Shown one piece after another: positions 12,288 through 23,452 of a DNA stretch of 64,000 bases. Source of the DNA: Jacaranda mimosifolia (lineage: Eukaryota; Streptophyta; Magnoliopsida; Lamiales; Bignoniaceae); NCBI GenBank assembly GCA_018894105.1, contig CM032123.1, forward strand, positions 3,969,001 to 4,033,000, read 5' to 3'. A program made the position numbers and the translations under genes. The stretch's first letter is position 1. Each line of letters starts with the position of its first letter. Under the pieces are notes generated by a model. It made no database searches and was not told where the DNA came from. It was given only the letters and a program-made list of their open reading frames with translations.

Positions 12288-14480
12288 GTGACCAATAACA
12301 GTGGCTTAATTGTTAAAGATGCATTTAACCCACTGTCGAAGCTGCTATTTGGACAGGGACTTGTTGGGTTGGAAGGTGATAAATGGTCTGTTCATGGAAG
12401 GATCACAAGCCAGGCCTTCACTGTGGAGAGAGTCAAGGTAATTCCTCATCCTCTATCTCTTGCCTGCGCATCCAATTTATGTAAAAGAATTGGGTCTTCG
12501 ATGAGTATGGTTACTAGATTTGATTGATCTAATCTCACTGTTTTCCTCACTATGATTGTAGGTATGTTTATGTTATATTTTTGCATCTTGATGCATAGCT
12601 CAAGTTTCGTTTCATCCAACAATCTCTTTATCATTGTTTGCGTAAACTTATAAACTCCTAAAGACACACTGTTTGAGAGCTCATAAGATATCATATAAGT
12701 GTCTACAAGTAGGATCGTATAAGTTCTTTTGAGAAAAAGTAGGATTAACTTCTTCAATTTTAGTCATATTAATAACAAAATTGTCATTACTAACATTTTA
12801 TAAGCTCCAAAATCTTATTTTATTCAAATAGTTCAAAGGCTTATTTGTAAAATAAGATTTAACATGTTATAAGCTTTAAAAACATCTTACAATAACACCC
12901 TCTAAGTCTTGGAATTTTTATGTTACATATGCCAGCTTAACAGGTTTCTCTCAGAATGAGCTGACTATTATAAATAATTCATTCTGAGGTCTTTTCATGG
13001 TTTCTCTCTTGGACAAAGAGTAAATAACAAGACTAATTTCAGGAATGGGTGCCCAAAACTAAGGCTAGCACTCTGAAGGAACTCAAGAAATGGGAAGCAG
13101 AAAGTGGAGGAAGAGATGAATTTGAAATTGATATGCACAAAGCACTTCATAAACTCTCTGCAGATGTTATATCTAGGACAGCTTTTGGGAGTAGCTTTGA
13201 AGAGGGCAGGCGCACTTTTGAGCTTCAGGACCAACAGGCGGTGCTTACTTTGCAGGCTAAATGAAATGTTTATACTCCTGGCTTTAGATTAAATCCCTTT
13301 TTAACTAGTCCTTTTTTCATGTTGGAATCCTAAGCAGATCATTTTCATTCCTTTGATGATTGATTATCTAAAAGTGCCTAAAAGTTGCAGTTTGTTTGCA
13401 CTTGTACTTGAAGTCTTTGTTTGAAGAGGAAGTGAGAATTGTTCAGAGGATTTTTATTAAGACATTCTGGAACTACTAGATCTTTGCTTGTTTAAGACAC
13501 AGAATGCCATGGATTATAACAGTAGGTTAACATCAACTTAGACTTTTTCTTGTTGATCTCAACATTTATGGCTAAATGTTGCTGTTACATACAGGTTTCT
13601 ACCTACTAGAGAAAACAGAATGCTGCAGAAAATAGAGAAGGAAATCGAGATTCACTAAGGATGTTGATTGCTACAAACAGCAAAACTAAAGAAAACTCAA
13701 AGAATCTGCTTACTCTTCTGACACAAGCTAATGTTGATCATGAAGACTAGGCGCTGTCCGTTGAAGAAGTTATAGATGAATGCAAGACATTCTATTTGCA
13801 GGAAAGGAGACTGCAGGCAACATTTTATCATGGGCACTTGTTTTTCTAGCAATGCATCCCGAATGGCAAAACAAGGCTCATGATGAAGTTTTTCGTGTTT
13901 GCTCCAGTGAGCTTCCAAATGCTGAGAATCTAACTGAACTTAAGACAGTAAGTTCAGTTTTGTTATTCATGATGTCTAAAAAGTTGGCCTTCTGGGACAG
14001 ACTTTAGCATAATACTATAATATAACCTATTCAATAGGTTACAAGATACTCCATGAGACGATGCGACTCTACCCTCCAGTCGTGATGCTGATCAGGCAAA
14101 CGACGAAGAACATAAAGCTGGGCAGGCTTGAAATACCCGCTAACACAGAGATCAATTTGCCAATAGTTGCTGTCCATCATGATACTGAGGTTTGGGGTGA
14201 AGACGCAAATGATTTTAATCCATTGAGATCTTCTGAGCCCAAGAAGCATTTGGCTGCATATTTTCCATTTGGTATAGGCCCCAGAATCTGTGTTGCCAGA
14301 ACTTGGCCATGGTGGAAACTAAAATCAGCCTGGCTATGATCATCCAGCAGTTTTCTTTGACAATACCCCCCTCCTATGTCCATTCTCCAATAATTTGTTG
14401 GATTTTGGAGCCCCAATGCGGTGCATGTATCATCCTTACAAGGGTCAACTCCAGCTGAATGGTTTCTGGACTAGTGTGCC
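12288..14480 (+). pseudogene. P450 pseudogene 2 (truncated exon 1 to last exon)
   Basis: Exon 1 is present only from residues like IVTNNSG to ...ERVK (12288-12435, donor GT kept). Exon 2 spans 13043-13287 with an in-frame TGA at 13261 and a mutated donor. Exon 3 spans 13595-13947 with stops and a frameshift but keeps the I-helix AGKET. The last exon starts at 14038 with the ExxR motif (HETMRLYPP) and an intact FPFGIGPRIC heme motif, but a one-base loss immediately after the cysteine shifts the frame. The parts resemble the CYP721/CYP749/CYP734-type branch of the CYP72 clan, which oxidise hormones or specialised metabolites; the substrate cannot be inferred. The N-terminal anchor is missing. 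Confidence 0.88.
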
Positions 14481-14932
14481 TGTATAATAGTGTCATTGTT
14501 TAGGACACATTATGTATAAGTATACTATGTGTGTGAATATTTGTCCAGATAAGTACGCATACCAAGAGTTTGTTACGTTTTGAACTCTAATTCATACATA
14601 TAAGGATGAGGGGCATTGTAATTGCGCCAGTTGCCCACTAGACTAATCAAACTGTATATTACTTTCGACTTTTCCTTTTTTATTCTCAAAATAAGTTTTA
14701 CTTCTTCTTTTATGGTTTCTATGGTACAAGAGAATAAAAACTCTTTCGTTATAGAAAAGCAATTGTGGGCTTTTTTCATTTCTAAGCATGATGGATGCAT
14801 ACCAAGGTAAATGTTACTTGCATCTTCACTTCCACAAGGTTGCCTCCTCCTGACCTTTTCTTTCTGCACATTTCCAAGCTCTAGATTTGGAAGATGATGA
14901 GAAATTATTGTGTTTGTGACAGATAAGCATGA

Positions 14933-15402
14933 TATTGAATGAGACTCTTCGGCTCTATCCTCCAGCAGTGGCACTAATGAGGCAAACATCACAAAATGTT
15001 AAACTGGGAAGCCTTGATATCCCTGCCGATATGCAGTTCTATTTTCCCATGACTGCTATTCATCATGATACTGAGATATGGGGAGATGATGCAAATGAAT
15101 TCAACCCTCTGAGATTTGTCGAACCTTGAAAGCATCTGGCATCATTTTTCCCATTTGGCTCAGGCCCCAGAATATGCGTTGGTCAGAATTTAGCTCTTGT
15201 TGAAGCCAAAATTGTCCTAGCCATGATCCTCCAACAGTATTCTTTTGTGATTTCCCCATCATATGTTCATGCTCCAATGCAGTCTCTGACCTTGCAACCG
15301 CAGTACGGTCTCCAACTTCTCTTTAGCAGGATTTTACATGAGAGACATACGAGATACTCATGTATGGTGTGCATTATGATCATTGTAAAGAAATTGAATT
15401 GA
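14933..15402 (+). pseudogene. P450 fragment 3 (last exon only)
   Basis: The exon opens after a GACAG acceptor. It carries ExxR (NETLRLYPP), NPLRF and a well-preserved heme loop ([14 protein letters not shown]) with the cysteine ligand, then runs to a TGA at 15400-15402. An in-frame TGA at 15127 lies upstream of the heme loop. No partner exons are visible to the left; the preceding copy's last exon ends about 450 bp upstream. It is more conserved and closer to the family consensus than the last exons of copies 1 and 2, so it probably comes from a different paralogue. Confidence 0.85.
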
Positions 15403-15619
15403 ATTGGATCGTAGCTTCAGTAAATTTCTATTGTACCTGGCAATAACTCAAAAACCAGAAACTAATTACTGTTTTTCATATTTATAAAGTTAACAACATT
15501 ACCTTATTTGGCTGCAGAAAGAGAACCTCTCAACCTTAAGTTTCTGATTATGTACCTCATTAGCCCTGATTCAGTATCCCATTCAACTTCCTGCTCCATG
15601 CTTTGTTGCCAGAAGTCTA

Positions 15620-15725
15620 CCGCTGGAAATTCATATAAACTAAAATTTGGCAACACTGGAAATTTGAAAATGCTCAAGGAAGCAATATGTCAAAGGCTTT
15701 CCTTGCATTCCGCTGGAAAAAAAGA
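15620..15725 (+). pseudogene. Possible P450 exon 1 relic
   Basis: A short frame reads YKLKFGNTGNLKMLKEA, which resembles the post-anchor 'YxLxFGNTxEIxxLxKEA' part of exon 1 in this P450 group, followed by a serine/leucine/histidine-rich stretch. No anchor segment or donor site could be found. The match is short and could be chance. Confidence 0.35.
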
Positions 15726-16049
15726 AAAATATTACCCGGAGAAAAAGGTTGCTTCTAAGTATACACAATGCCTATGTCCATGCAGAAGTGCTAGTTGACC
15801 TTGTTTCTTTATTTTCGTATGCCGGCAGAATCTTGGAAGTAAAAAAAAGTGTTAATGGTGTTTCTGTTTTTTCTAATATATTAGCCTGGCATAAGATCAT
15901 ATTTAAGAAATATGTTTTCATTTATTTAAGGGGTTGGTCTCCTATCGGCATCAGATGTGAATCATACAGAAAAAGTCTTGTAGTTCAGGTACTTTGATCC
16001 ACTCTATATCTCCCCTTTATCTTTTCGTACTGCCATCAATTCTCCAACC

Positions 16050-18019
16050 ATGCATATTCGAGTTGCTCTTCTTTCGCTAGTAATTTTAATCTACCTTGTG
16101 AAGTTAGCCTACACAATCATCTGGCTACCATGGAGAATTGGAGAACACTTCAGGAAACAAGGCATCAGGGGCCCTCCCTACCGTCTGATATATGGGAATT
16201 CAGAAGCGATCAAACAGCTGATAAAAGAGGCTCGATTCCGTTCTCTCACGATATATTGCATCGTGTATCCCCACACTACCACAGATGGTCAGCCATGTAT
16301 GGGAAGACATTTCTGTTCTGGCTTGGATCTAAGCCTCGGCTGGTATTTTCTGATCCAGACCTGATCAAAGAGCTTATGATCACTAACAGCGGCTCAGTTG
16401 TTAAAGATGCATTTAACCCACTGTCGAAGCTGCTATTTGGACAGGGACTTGTTGGCTTGGAAGGTGATAAATGGTCTGTTCATAGAAAGATCACAAGCCA
16501 GGCCTTCACCATGGAAAGAGTCAAGGTAATTCCTCATCCTCTCTCTCTTGCATGGACGGCCAATTTATGTAAAAGAATTGGGTCTAGGATGAGTATGGTT
16601 ACTAGATTTGATTGATCTAATCTCGCTATTTTCCTCACTATGATTGTGGTTATGTTTATATTATATATTTTTTGCATCTTGATGCATAGCTCAAGTTTCA
16701 TTTCGTCTAATAATCTCCTTATCAAACTATGACTACAAGGTTGTTTGGGTGAGCTTACAAGCTCTTCAAAATATCCTGCTTGAAAGGTTCTAAAGTATCA
16801 TAAAATGTTTGTTAACTTTTTTAAAAAAAGAGCTTGTAAGAGCTAAGAGTTCCTAATATATTCTTAAAATTTTAACAAACTTTTTTAATTTTAACTATAT
16901 TAATTATAAAATTGTTATTACCAATATCTTATAAACTCCAAAATCTTATTTTATCCTAATACTTCAAGGGCTTATTTACAATGTAAGATTTAGCATTTTG
17001 GAAGCTTTAAAAACATCTTATGATAAAGTCTTGGAAGTTTTATATTACATATGCTTAAAGGATTGGTTTTAACTAAAAGCTGGAGGTCTTTTCTTTCTAT
17101 TCAAGAGTTGGTTTGTAATCTAGTATGATTTCAAACTCGACCATCCGCTTCACAGCTTAACACATTTCTCTCAAATGAACTGACTGTTATAAATAATGCA
17201 ATCTGAGGTCTTTTCATTGTTTTTCTCTGTGGGCAAAGCGTAAATAACGAGAGTGATTTCAGGCTTGGGTGGCCAAAATCGTGGCTAGCACTCTGAAGGA
17301 ACTCCAGAAATGGGAAGCAGAAAGTGGAGGAAGAGATGAATTTGAAATTGATGTGCAGAAAGCACTTCATAAACTCTCTGCAGATGTTATATCTAGAACG
17401 GCTTTTGGGAGTAGCTTTGAAGAGGGAAAGCGCATATTTGAGCTTCAGGACCAACAGGCAGTGCTTGCTTTGCCGACTAAACGAAATGTTTACATTCCCT
17501 GCTTAAGGTTAAAATCCCTTTTTATCTAGTACCTTTTCCATGTTGGAATTCTAATCGGATCATTTTCAGTCCTATGATGATTGATTATCTAAAAAGTGCC
17601 CAACAGTTTCAGTTTGTTTGTACCTGTAGATGAAGTCTCTGATTGAAGAGCTAGGTATAATGACTCAGAGGATTATTATTAAGACATTCTGAAATAACTA
17701 GATCTTTGCTTGTCCATGACACATGTCATAGATTATAACAGTAGATTAGCATCAAAGTGGGCTTTCTTTTGTTGATCTTGACATTTCTGGCAGGTTTCTA
17801 TCTACTAGACAAAACAGAATGTTGCAGAAAGTGGAGAAGGAAATCCGATCTTCAGTAAAGATCTTGATTCAGACAAACAGCAAAAACAAAGAAAACTCAA
17901 AGAGTCTGCTTACTCTGCTGACACAAGCTGATGTTGATCATGAAGAAGAGGCACTGTCTGTTGAAGAAGTTATAGACGAATGCAAGTCGTTCTATGTTGT
18001 AGGAAAGGAGACTGCTGCC
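16050..18019 (+). pseudogene. P450 pseudogene 4 (exons 1-3, cut off)
   Basis: The ATG at 16050 starts a hydrophobic anchor (VALLSLVILIYLV), then the basic/proline hinge (QGIRGPPYR). A one-base frameshift near 16230 breaks exon 1 before HDILHRVSPHYHRW. Exon 1 ends at 16525 (GT donor), exon 2 is 17263-17507, and exon 3 starts at 17794 after CAG. Exon 3 keeps an open frame through the I-helix (VVGKETAA; the usual AG is VG) and then stops matching at about 18019, where A-rich sequence and the PRP16 pseudogene take over. The heme-binding exon is absent. It is the best preserved member of the tandem group, close to copy 2, and both share a MITE-like sequence in intron 1. Confidence 0.88.
16735..17035 (+). 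repeat. MITE-like repeat in P450 intron 1
   Basis: Begins ttgtttgggtgagcttacaa and contains 'aaaaaaagagcttgtaagag' and 'ccaatatcttataaactcca'. A diverged equivalent lies in intron 1 of copy 2 (about 12640-12900), and a relative in the opposite orientation lies at about 37440-37720. This looks like a non-autonomous DNA transposon that entered the ancestor before the P450 duplication. Confidence 0.5.
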
Positions 18020-18114
18020 AAAAAATATATTAAAAAAATAAAAAATAATAATAAAAAAAAAGGAAAAGATCCAGTGGCCTCCGCCCTGTGAGGAAAGTTA
18101 CAACTCTATAACAT
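18020..18114. other. A-rich junction between P450 and PRP16
   Basis: Just after the P450 breakpoint come about 40 bases of A-runs with short TAA/AAT interruptions, then about 50 bases of unmatched sequence up to the PRP16 stop codon. A poly(A) tail of a minus-strand retrocopy should appear as T on this strand, so this is not its tail. It may be a fill-in or an older microsatellite. Confidence 0.4.
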
Positions 18115-21100
18115 CTACAAGCCAAGTCTTTTTGATCTCAAGTAAGTGGCAGAGCCCTGCTTAAACCCAGGCATTGAAGCTCTTTGCTGCGCCTTAGCCC
18201 TCTTCATCATCTCCTTCTCCTTGTTCACCTTCTCCCTCTCCTCTTGGACCTTCCTCAAGTTCTCCATCTCTTCCTCCATGGCAGTTTTCTCTTGTTTCTG
18301 TTTCTTCTTATGCTCCAGCATTGATGTATCTGATTCCTTCACAGAGAAAAACATGGGTCAAAGCTCAGCCAGCCACTGGGGTTTGACTGCTGTTGCACAT
18401 TGCATATACTCTGTGGTTGTCAAGATCAGCTCATGATAGACCACATAATCTGGAGTATAACCCAAGCCATATATAGCACTGCTGGGATGCAAGTGGCATG
18501 GCATTCCGTTTCTGCAGTTAACATACTCCCCAACCCCCTTGCAGCGTTATGGAAGTAAGCAGAACATATGGCTTTTCTCACGACATCCCAGTCAGGACCA
18601 CATGACTTGAGAGAAATCTTCAGTGTCTTAAGAATATCAAGTAACTGGGATCTCACCTCTCTAGCCTTGTATAACCCTTTGACATGCAGAAAATGGTCGT
18701 TGCACCACTCACCCCGATATTTATTAGATTCCCATTGCTGGTATACGTTTAGAAGTGTAAGGTGGTCAGACTCTGGCACAAAGAATTTTTCCCGTGCAGC
18801 ATCACTCTCCTCTGCCCTATCCTTGGGTCTAAAGAAAACAGATGGCACCGAAAGCATTGATACAATTGTCAGAACCTCATTAATGCATCCTAGCTGCTCA
18901 CCCATTAAAAGCATCTTAGCAAGAGGAGGATCAAGGGGAAACTCCACCATTTTCCATCCTAGATCCATCAGATCACCAACATTGTTCAAAGCACCCAAGA
19001 CCCATAACTGGTACATGGAGTTTAGGATGTTTTCTTAAGGAGGGGATCCACAAAGTCAAAATCCAACAAATTGTCGATTTTCAGAGACTTGAGCAACAAA
19101 ACCACATTGCCAAGGTTGGTCCGTTGAATTTCTGGCACAGGACTGGGAAGCATTTCATTTAAATAGGCACTTTCTGTATAAAGCCGATAGCAAGTCCCTG
19201 GCCCAGTTCTTCCAGCACAGCCAGCACGCTGGTCAGCACCTGTGTCAATGACATAAAAGATTCCATCCACAGTCAAAGAAGTCTCAGCAATATTGGTAGC
19301 AACAATACACTTGTGAGCTCCATCTTCAGCTTTCTGGAATATCTTTGCTTGCAAGTCAGCAGGCAGCTGGGAGTATATGGGAAGAATTAACAGCTTTGGA
19401 GCTTCCTTTTTGGAGGAAATCAGTTGCTCCATGCGTTCAGAGAGAGCATACCAGGTTGCCTCAATCTCATCCTGACCAGTCATGAAGATGAGTATGTCAC
19501 CTGGAGCACTTGTCATGTGAATCATCATGGCCTGATTTACTGCAGGTTCAACATAATCTTCACATGGTGTTTTACTGTACAGGATTTGAACTGGAAAAGT
19601 TCGCCCAGGAATGTGAAATATGGGCACGCTCCCAAAAAAGTTGGAGAACCTCTGAGCATTAAGAGTGGCAGATGTCACAATGAGCTTGAAATCACTCGCT
19701 GGCCACAACTTTCTTGAGGATGCCAAATAGCACGTCTGTGCTTAGAGATCGTTTGTGCGCTTCATCCATTACAATGGCACGATATTTCTCCAGATCGGAA
19801 TCTTTTAGTGTCTCCCTTAGAAGCACACAATCAGTCATGTACTTAATAATAGTGTTAGGCCGGTCACATCCTCGAAACTTATAGCATATCCAACTCTGTC
19901 GCCAAGGTCAGTTTCCATCTCCTCACTGACTCTTTTGGCAACACTCATGGCTGCTACACGCCTTGGTTGAGTGCAACCAACAACACCATTGGTTGTGTAT
20001 CCATCCTCATGAAGATACTGGGTTAATTGCGTTGTCTTTCCAGAACCAGTTTCACCAACCACAACCACAACCTGGTTCTCACGTATCACCTGGAGTAACT
20101 CGTCCCTCACAGAAAAAATGGGCAAATATTGCCTCTGTTCTGCTATCGTTTTTGATCTTGCAAACTCACTCACTGCCTCTTCCTTCTTCAAATGCTGTGC
20201 AAACTGCACATCCTCTTTGAAATCAACTTCACCTTGTTCACCCACTGCAGCAATATCTGCATCAATCTGCTCTGCAGTCTTCTCAACACCAAGAATTTCC
20301 CCTAGCTTTGAACCAGCAAGCTCCCAAAAGCGTTGTCGTGACTTGGTCATCCTCTGTTTTTCGTGGATTTCCCTAACCATGTTTGATCCTTTCCTTGATA
20401 TTATAGCCATATCTGATGTCGGGTCTTTCAAAGGCATAATAGGATCAGCCTGCCTAGTGAAAACAATCCTTCCGTCGAGAAAAGGGGGTTTTGTATCATG
20501 CACAAGAAGAATAACCTTCCATTCTCCTCATCATCAAACTCGGTCTGAACCTCAGTTCCTCTTAACAGCTCCGGATCTCAGAAGTTGCCGGTCCTCCCAC
20601 TGAGCATTATCGGCGGTTAGCTGTGATAATTTTTTGCTCTGTGCAAGAGTCATCTTGCTTCCATCTCTCCAGGCCAGTTTTCTAGCCAACTCTGCCTCTT
20701 TCTTCTGGAAAGATGCCTCATCACCAAGAAAAAATGAGGAGCCATCCGCATCATACATAATGCTGCCTTCTTCTCGATCATACCATGCACGATCAGAATT
20801 GTACTCCATCTCTAAATGCATACTTTCTGATATATCATGATTATGTTCTTCAGATATGTTTTCTGGGCCATTTTCTCCATCTTCAGCCAACTGTTGCACG
20901 TCCGTAGAGAAGTTAATCTGATTAGACTTCCCACAATATCGAGAACTTGCAGACCTACGCAAGGAACCAGATGCCCGAATTGGTGTGGGGGAAGGAGCAA
21001 TGCTATCCCAAGGAGATACTGCAGCAGAAGAACTAGGGGTATGCCGTCCCAACAATGGGGAAAAGAGTCGTGCATCAGCAGAGGCCCCAACAAGCATGGA

Positions 21101-21596
21101 GGATGGAAAACGCTGATGGTTTCGGGGGCCATCGTGTCTCTTCCCATTCCCATCGTCCATCATCCCAGTCAGATCTGCCAGGCGACCTCATGTACCTATC
21201 ATATCTACTTCTCTTTCTTCCATAGCCTCCACTGCGTTCTTTTTCTTCATCACCCCGAGATGACTCCCTCGGAGTCGTCCTCTCCCTATCAGAGCCATGT
21301 CTACTTCTTGTTTCTTTACTGGAACTTTTGCAGTATTCCTTAGCTTCATCAACAGATGCTACAACAGAAGCAACTCTTCCCTTGGGAACCTTAAATTGTC
21401 CATCAACCTTTGATTCCACACGTTTTGCTTTGGCAAGGACATCAAACCCTAAAATCGATTTCCTCTTAGGGGCCCTGAAGAGCACTCGATCCTTCCCAGG
21501 CCCAAACAAATCCGCAGCACCAGACTCCTCCATTACTAGGGTGTCAGTTCTCTTGTTTGGATCCAACAAAGCACTATATCCGTTTCTCCGCAGCAT
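18115..21596 (-). pseudogene. PRP16-type DEAH-box splicing helicase, intron-less pseudogene
   Basis: Read on the minus strand from the ATG at 21596 to the stop at 18115, this covers nearly the whole plant PRP16 helicase (called CUV/DEAH7 in Arabidopsis), which remodels the spliceosome for the second splicing step in the nucleus. Visible parts: the N-terminal region with SPGRSDWDDG and AWYDREEG, motif I GETGSGKT (about 20040), DEAH (19755-19766), motif III SAT, motif V region (TNIAETSL), motif VI, and the charged C-terminal tail. It is broken by at least five frameshifts (near 21120, 20525, 19840, 19020 and 18390). Motif VI reads QRAGCAGR instead of QRxGRxGR. About 26 residues are missing between VIDTG and DQRAG (19234-19242). 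No intron is seen over 3.5 kb, which suggests a retrocopy, though no poly(A) tail or target duplication was found. Confidence 0.9.
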
Positions 21597-21625
21597 ATGT
21601 CTGTTTTTACTGTGTTCAATGCTTT

Positions 21626-21760
21626 TATAATACCCAAGTCTTTAGACGAATTATTATATTAGAAGGATTATTAATTATACTTCTAAAAGGAGTTGAATTT
21701 CATTAAGGTTAGGCTTCAATATTATGGGATCTAGAATAATACAAACGCTTGGTTAGCATT
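21626..21760 (+). repeat. LTR fragment abutting PRP16 pseudogene
   Basis: Starts TATAATACCC, a mutated form of TGTAATACC, 29 bp beyond the PRP16 start codon, and matches the first 135 bp of the LTRs at 4339, 23453 and 33720. It is cut at about 21760 by a sequence beginning aggggtgggaatagg. The same PRP16-LTR boundary (after gttcaatgcttt) recurs twice to the right. Confidence 0.8.
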
Positions 21761-22000
21761 AGGGGTGGGAATAGGCTGGGTTAGGCTAGATTTTGCCGTA
21801 AATAGGTCAAATCTGTTGTATATTTTATAAGTCTAAATTTAGTCTATTACCTGACATAAGTTTTTTTTTTAAGACTTGGCCTAGCCTAGCCTTCTTAAAT
21901 TTTTTCAAAGTCTAAGCCTGACTTAAATAAACCTATTTTAGTTAATATTTTAATTAGGCTTAAATTTTATATATGTTCATGCTTTTAACATGCTTAAGAC
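21760..22000. mobile_element. Possible hAT-type MITE end
   Basis: The start taggggtgggaataggc resembles terminal sequences of plant hAT-like MITEs, and the following 'taggcctag'-style words fit that class. The opposite end with the inverted sequence could not be located, so the boundary is open. Confidence 0.3.
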
Positions 22001-23164
22001 TTTGATAGGCCTAGAAATTCTATAATTTATATTAAGTAAAAATGATTGGGATTATAATATATTTGTCTTAATAAAGAGAAAAGTATAACCAAACATTACT
22101 ATAAATTAAACAAAAAATTTGAAATAAAATAGGTGTGCATTAATTAAGAACATAATATATAATTATATAAAATTAATTAATATAAATATAAAGTCAATCA
22201 ACTTGACAAGAATTTGTCTTTCAAACAATCAATTAATATATAATAGAAACAATTAACTTTAATCAATTAATATATATAATAGAAAAAATTAACTTTAAAT
22301 TCTTTTGTGTAATAAGTAACAATTTTTATTTAATTTTTTATGGTTATAAAATCATTTCACACTACAAGAGAGAGATAAACTCGTGAGAAAATAGTAACTG
22401 ATAATATTAAAAATTGTCACTAATTATATATATTAGGTTCCAAAGATTTTGTTTTGTCTCCTTAATAATTTTTACAAATAAATAATGATGAGAATAGTGT
22501 TTAATTTGTTACTATTGAGCACGTCTATAGTGATAACCTGCTAACAATTAACATCTTGTTACCATAGTAATATGGAATAACCTAACAAACCCAACCCACC
22601 GACAGTTGATCAGGCCCAAGTCCTTGTTGGACCATCTCGCCAGCACAAGTATCAACACCCTAGCCGGTCGACCAAAAGTTTGGTTGATCAACTTGAGGAT
22701 AACCATTTTGAACCCAACATAATCCCACCATCTCGACCAGAATATGCACAGATGACTTACGGACTCTTTCTTTTTCCCCAAGCAAACTACATAATATTTT
22801 TGAAGACCTAAACTCTTTCTTTTAATAATCATAATTTTTTGGCACTTCTAGATGAATCCCACAATCAACAATACAAACTCAAAAATAAAACAGAAGAGAG
22901 TTTGTGCCTAAATTAATTTATTGGATTTAATTAATTATATAACAAGTACTGTTGCACTTGTTTTATGATTAATGCATTTTCTTTGAATACATTATAGATC
23001 AAATATGTGACATAAATTATTATTTATGTATTTATTATATGACTGAAAATTCGGATATGGTCCTAACTGCTACGTATATTCTCCTATTAGCTCCTTTGCT
23101 TTACACACCATCAGATGTGCCATTCTCCACTTCTTCATTCAATTCCTGAAGAATTAGACTTTTC
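22000..23164. other. AT-rich intergenic region
   Basis: No gene is visible. A CACTACAAGA motif at 22371, followed by short 'agtgataa/gtcacta' words to about 22530, looks like a CACTA-transposon end. The remainder, including a more GC-rich stretch at 22560-22760, has no recognisable feature. Confidence 0.4.
22371..22530 (+). mobile_element. CACTA-type transposon terminal remnant
   Basis: CACTACAAGA at the edge is the hallmark terminal sequence of plant CACTA (En/Spm) elements. Downstream short words around 'agtgat' and 'gtcacta' resemble subterminal repeats. No transposase or opposite end was found. Confidence 0.45.
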
Positions 23165-23423
23165 CTCGTCTTCATCAAGAGATGCTGCTACAACAGAAGC
23201 AACTCTTTCTTTGGGAACCTTAAATTGTCCATTAAATTTTTGATTCTACACGTTTCGCATTGGCGAGGACATCAAGCCCTAAAATTGATTTCCACTTAGG
23301 GTGCCTGAAAAGCACTCGATCCTTCCCAGGCAAGCACAAACCACCAGCACTAGACTCCTCCATCACTAGGGTGTCAGTTATCTTATCTGGATCCAATAAC
23401 GTACTATGTCCGTTTCTCTCCAT
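23165..23423 (-). pseudogene. PRP16 N-terminal fragment (copy 3)
   Basis: On the minus strand from an ATG at 23423 this gives about 63 residues homologous to the first residues of the PRP16 pseudogene at 21.6 kb (DTLVMEES, GKDRVLF, KSILGLDVLA), then a stop and about 55 more homologous bases. The fragment ends at about 23165. It is followed on its 5' side by the same LTR boundary as copies 1 and 2. Confidence 0.85.
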
Positions 23424-23452
23424 ATGTCTGTTTTTACTATGTTCAATGCTTT

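Noticed and set aside
18020..18062. A-rich tract as poly(A) tail of the PRP16 retrocopy
   Set aside because: The PRP16 copy is on the minus strand, so its tail would be T-rich on the plus strand; orientation is wrong.
22548..22832. 94-codon minus-strand open frame
   Set aside because: No similarity recognised, in a decayed repeat-rich region; open length compatible with chance.
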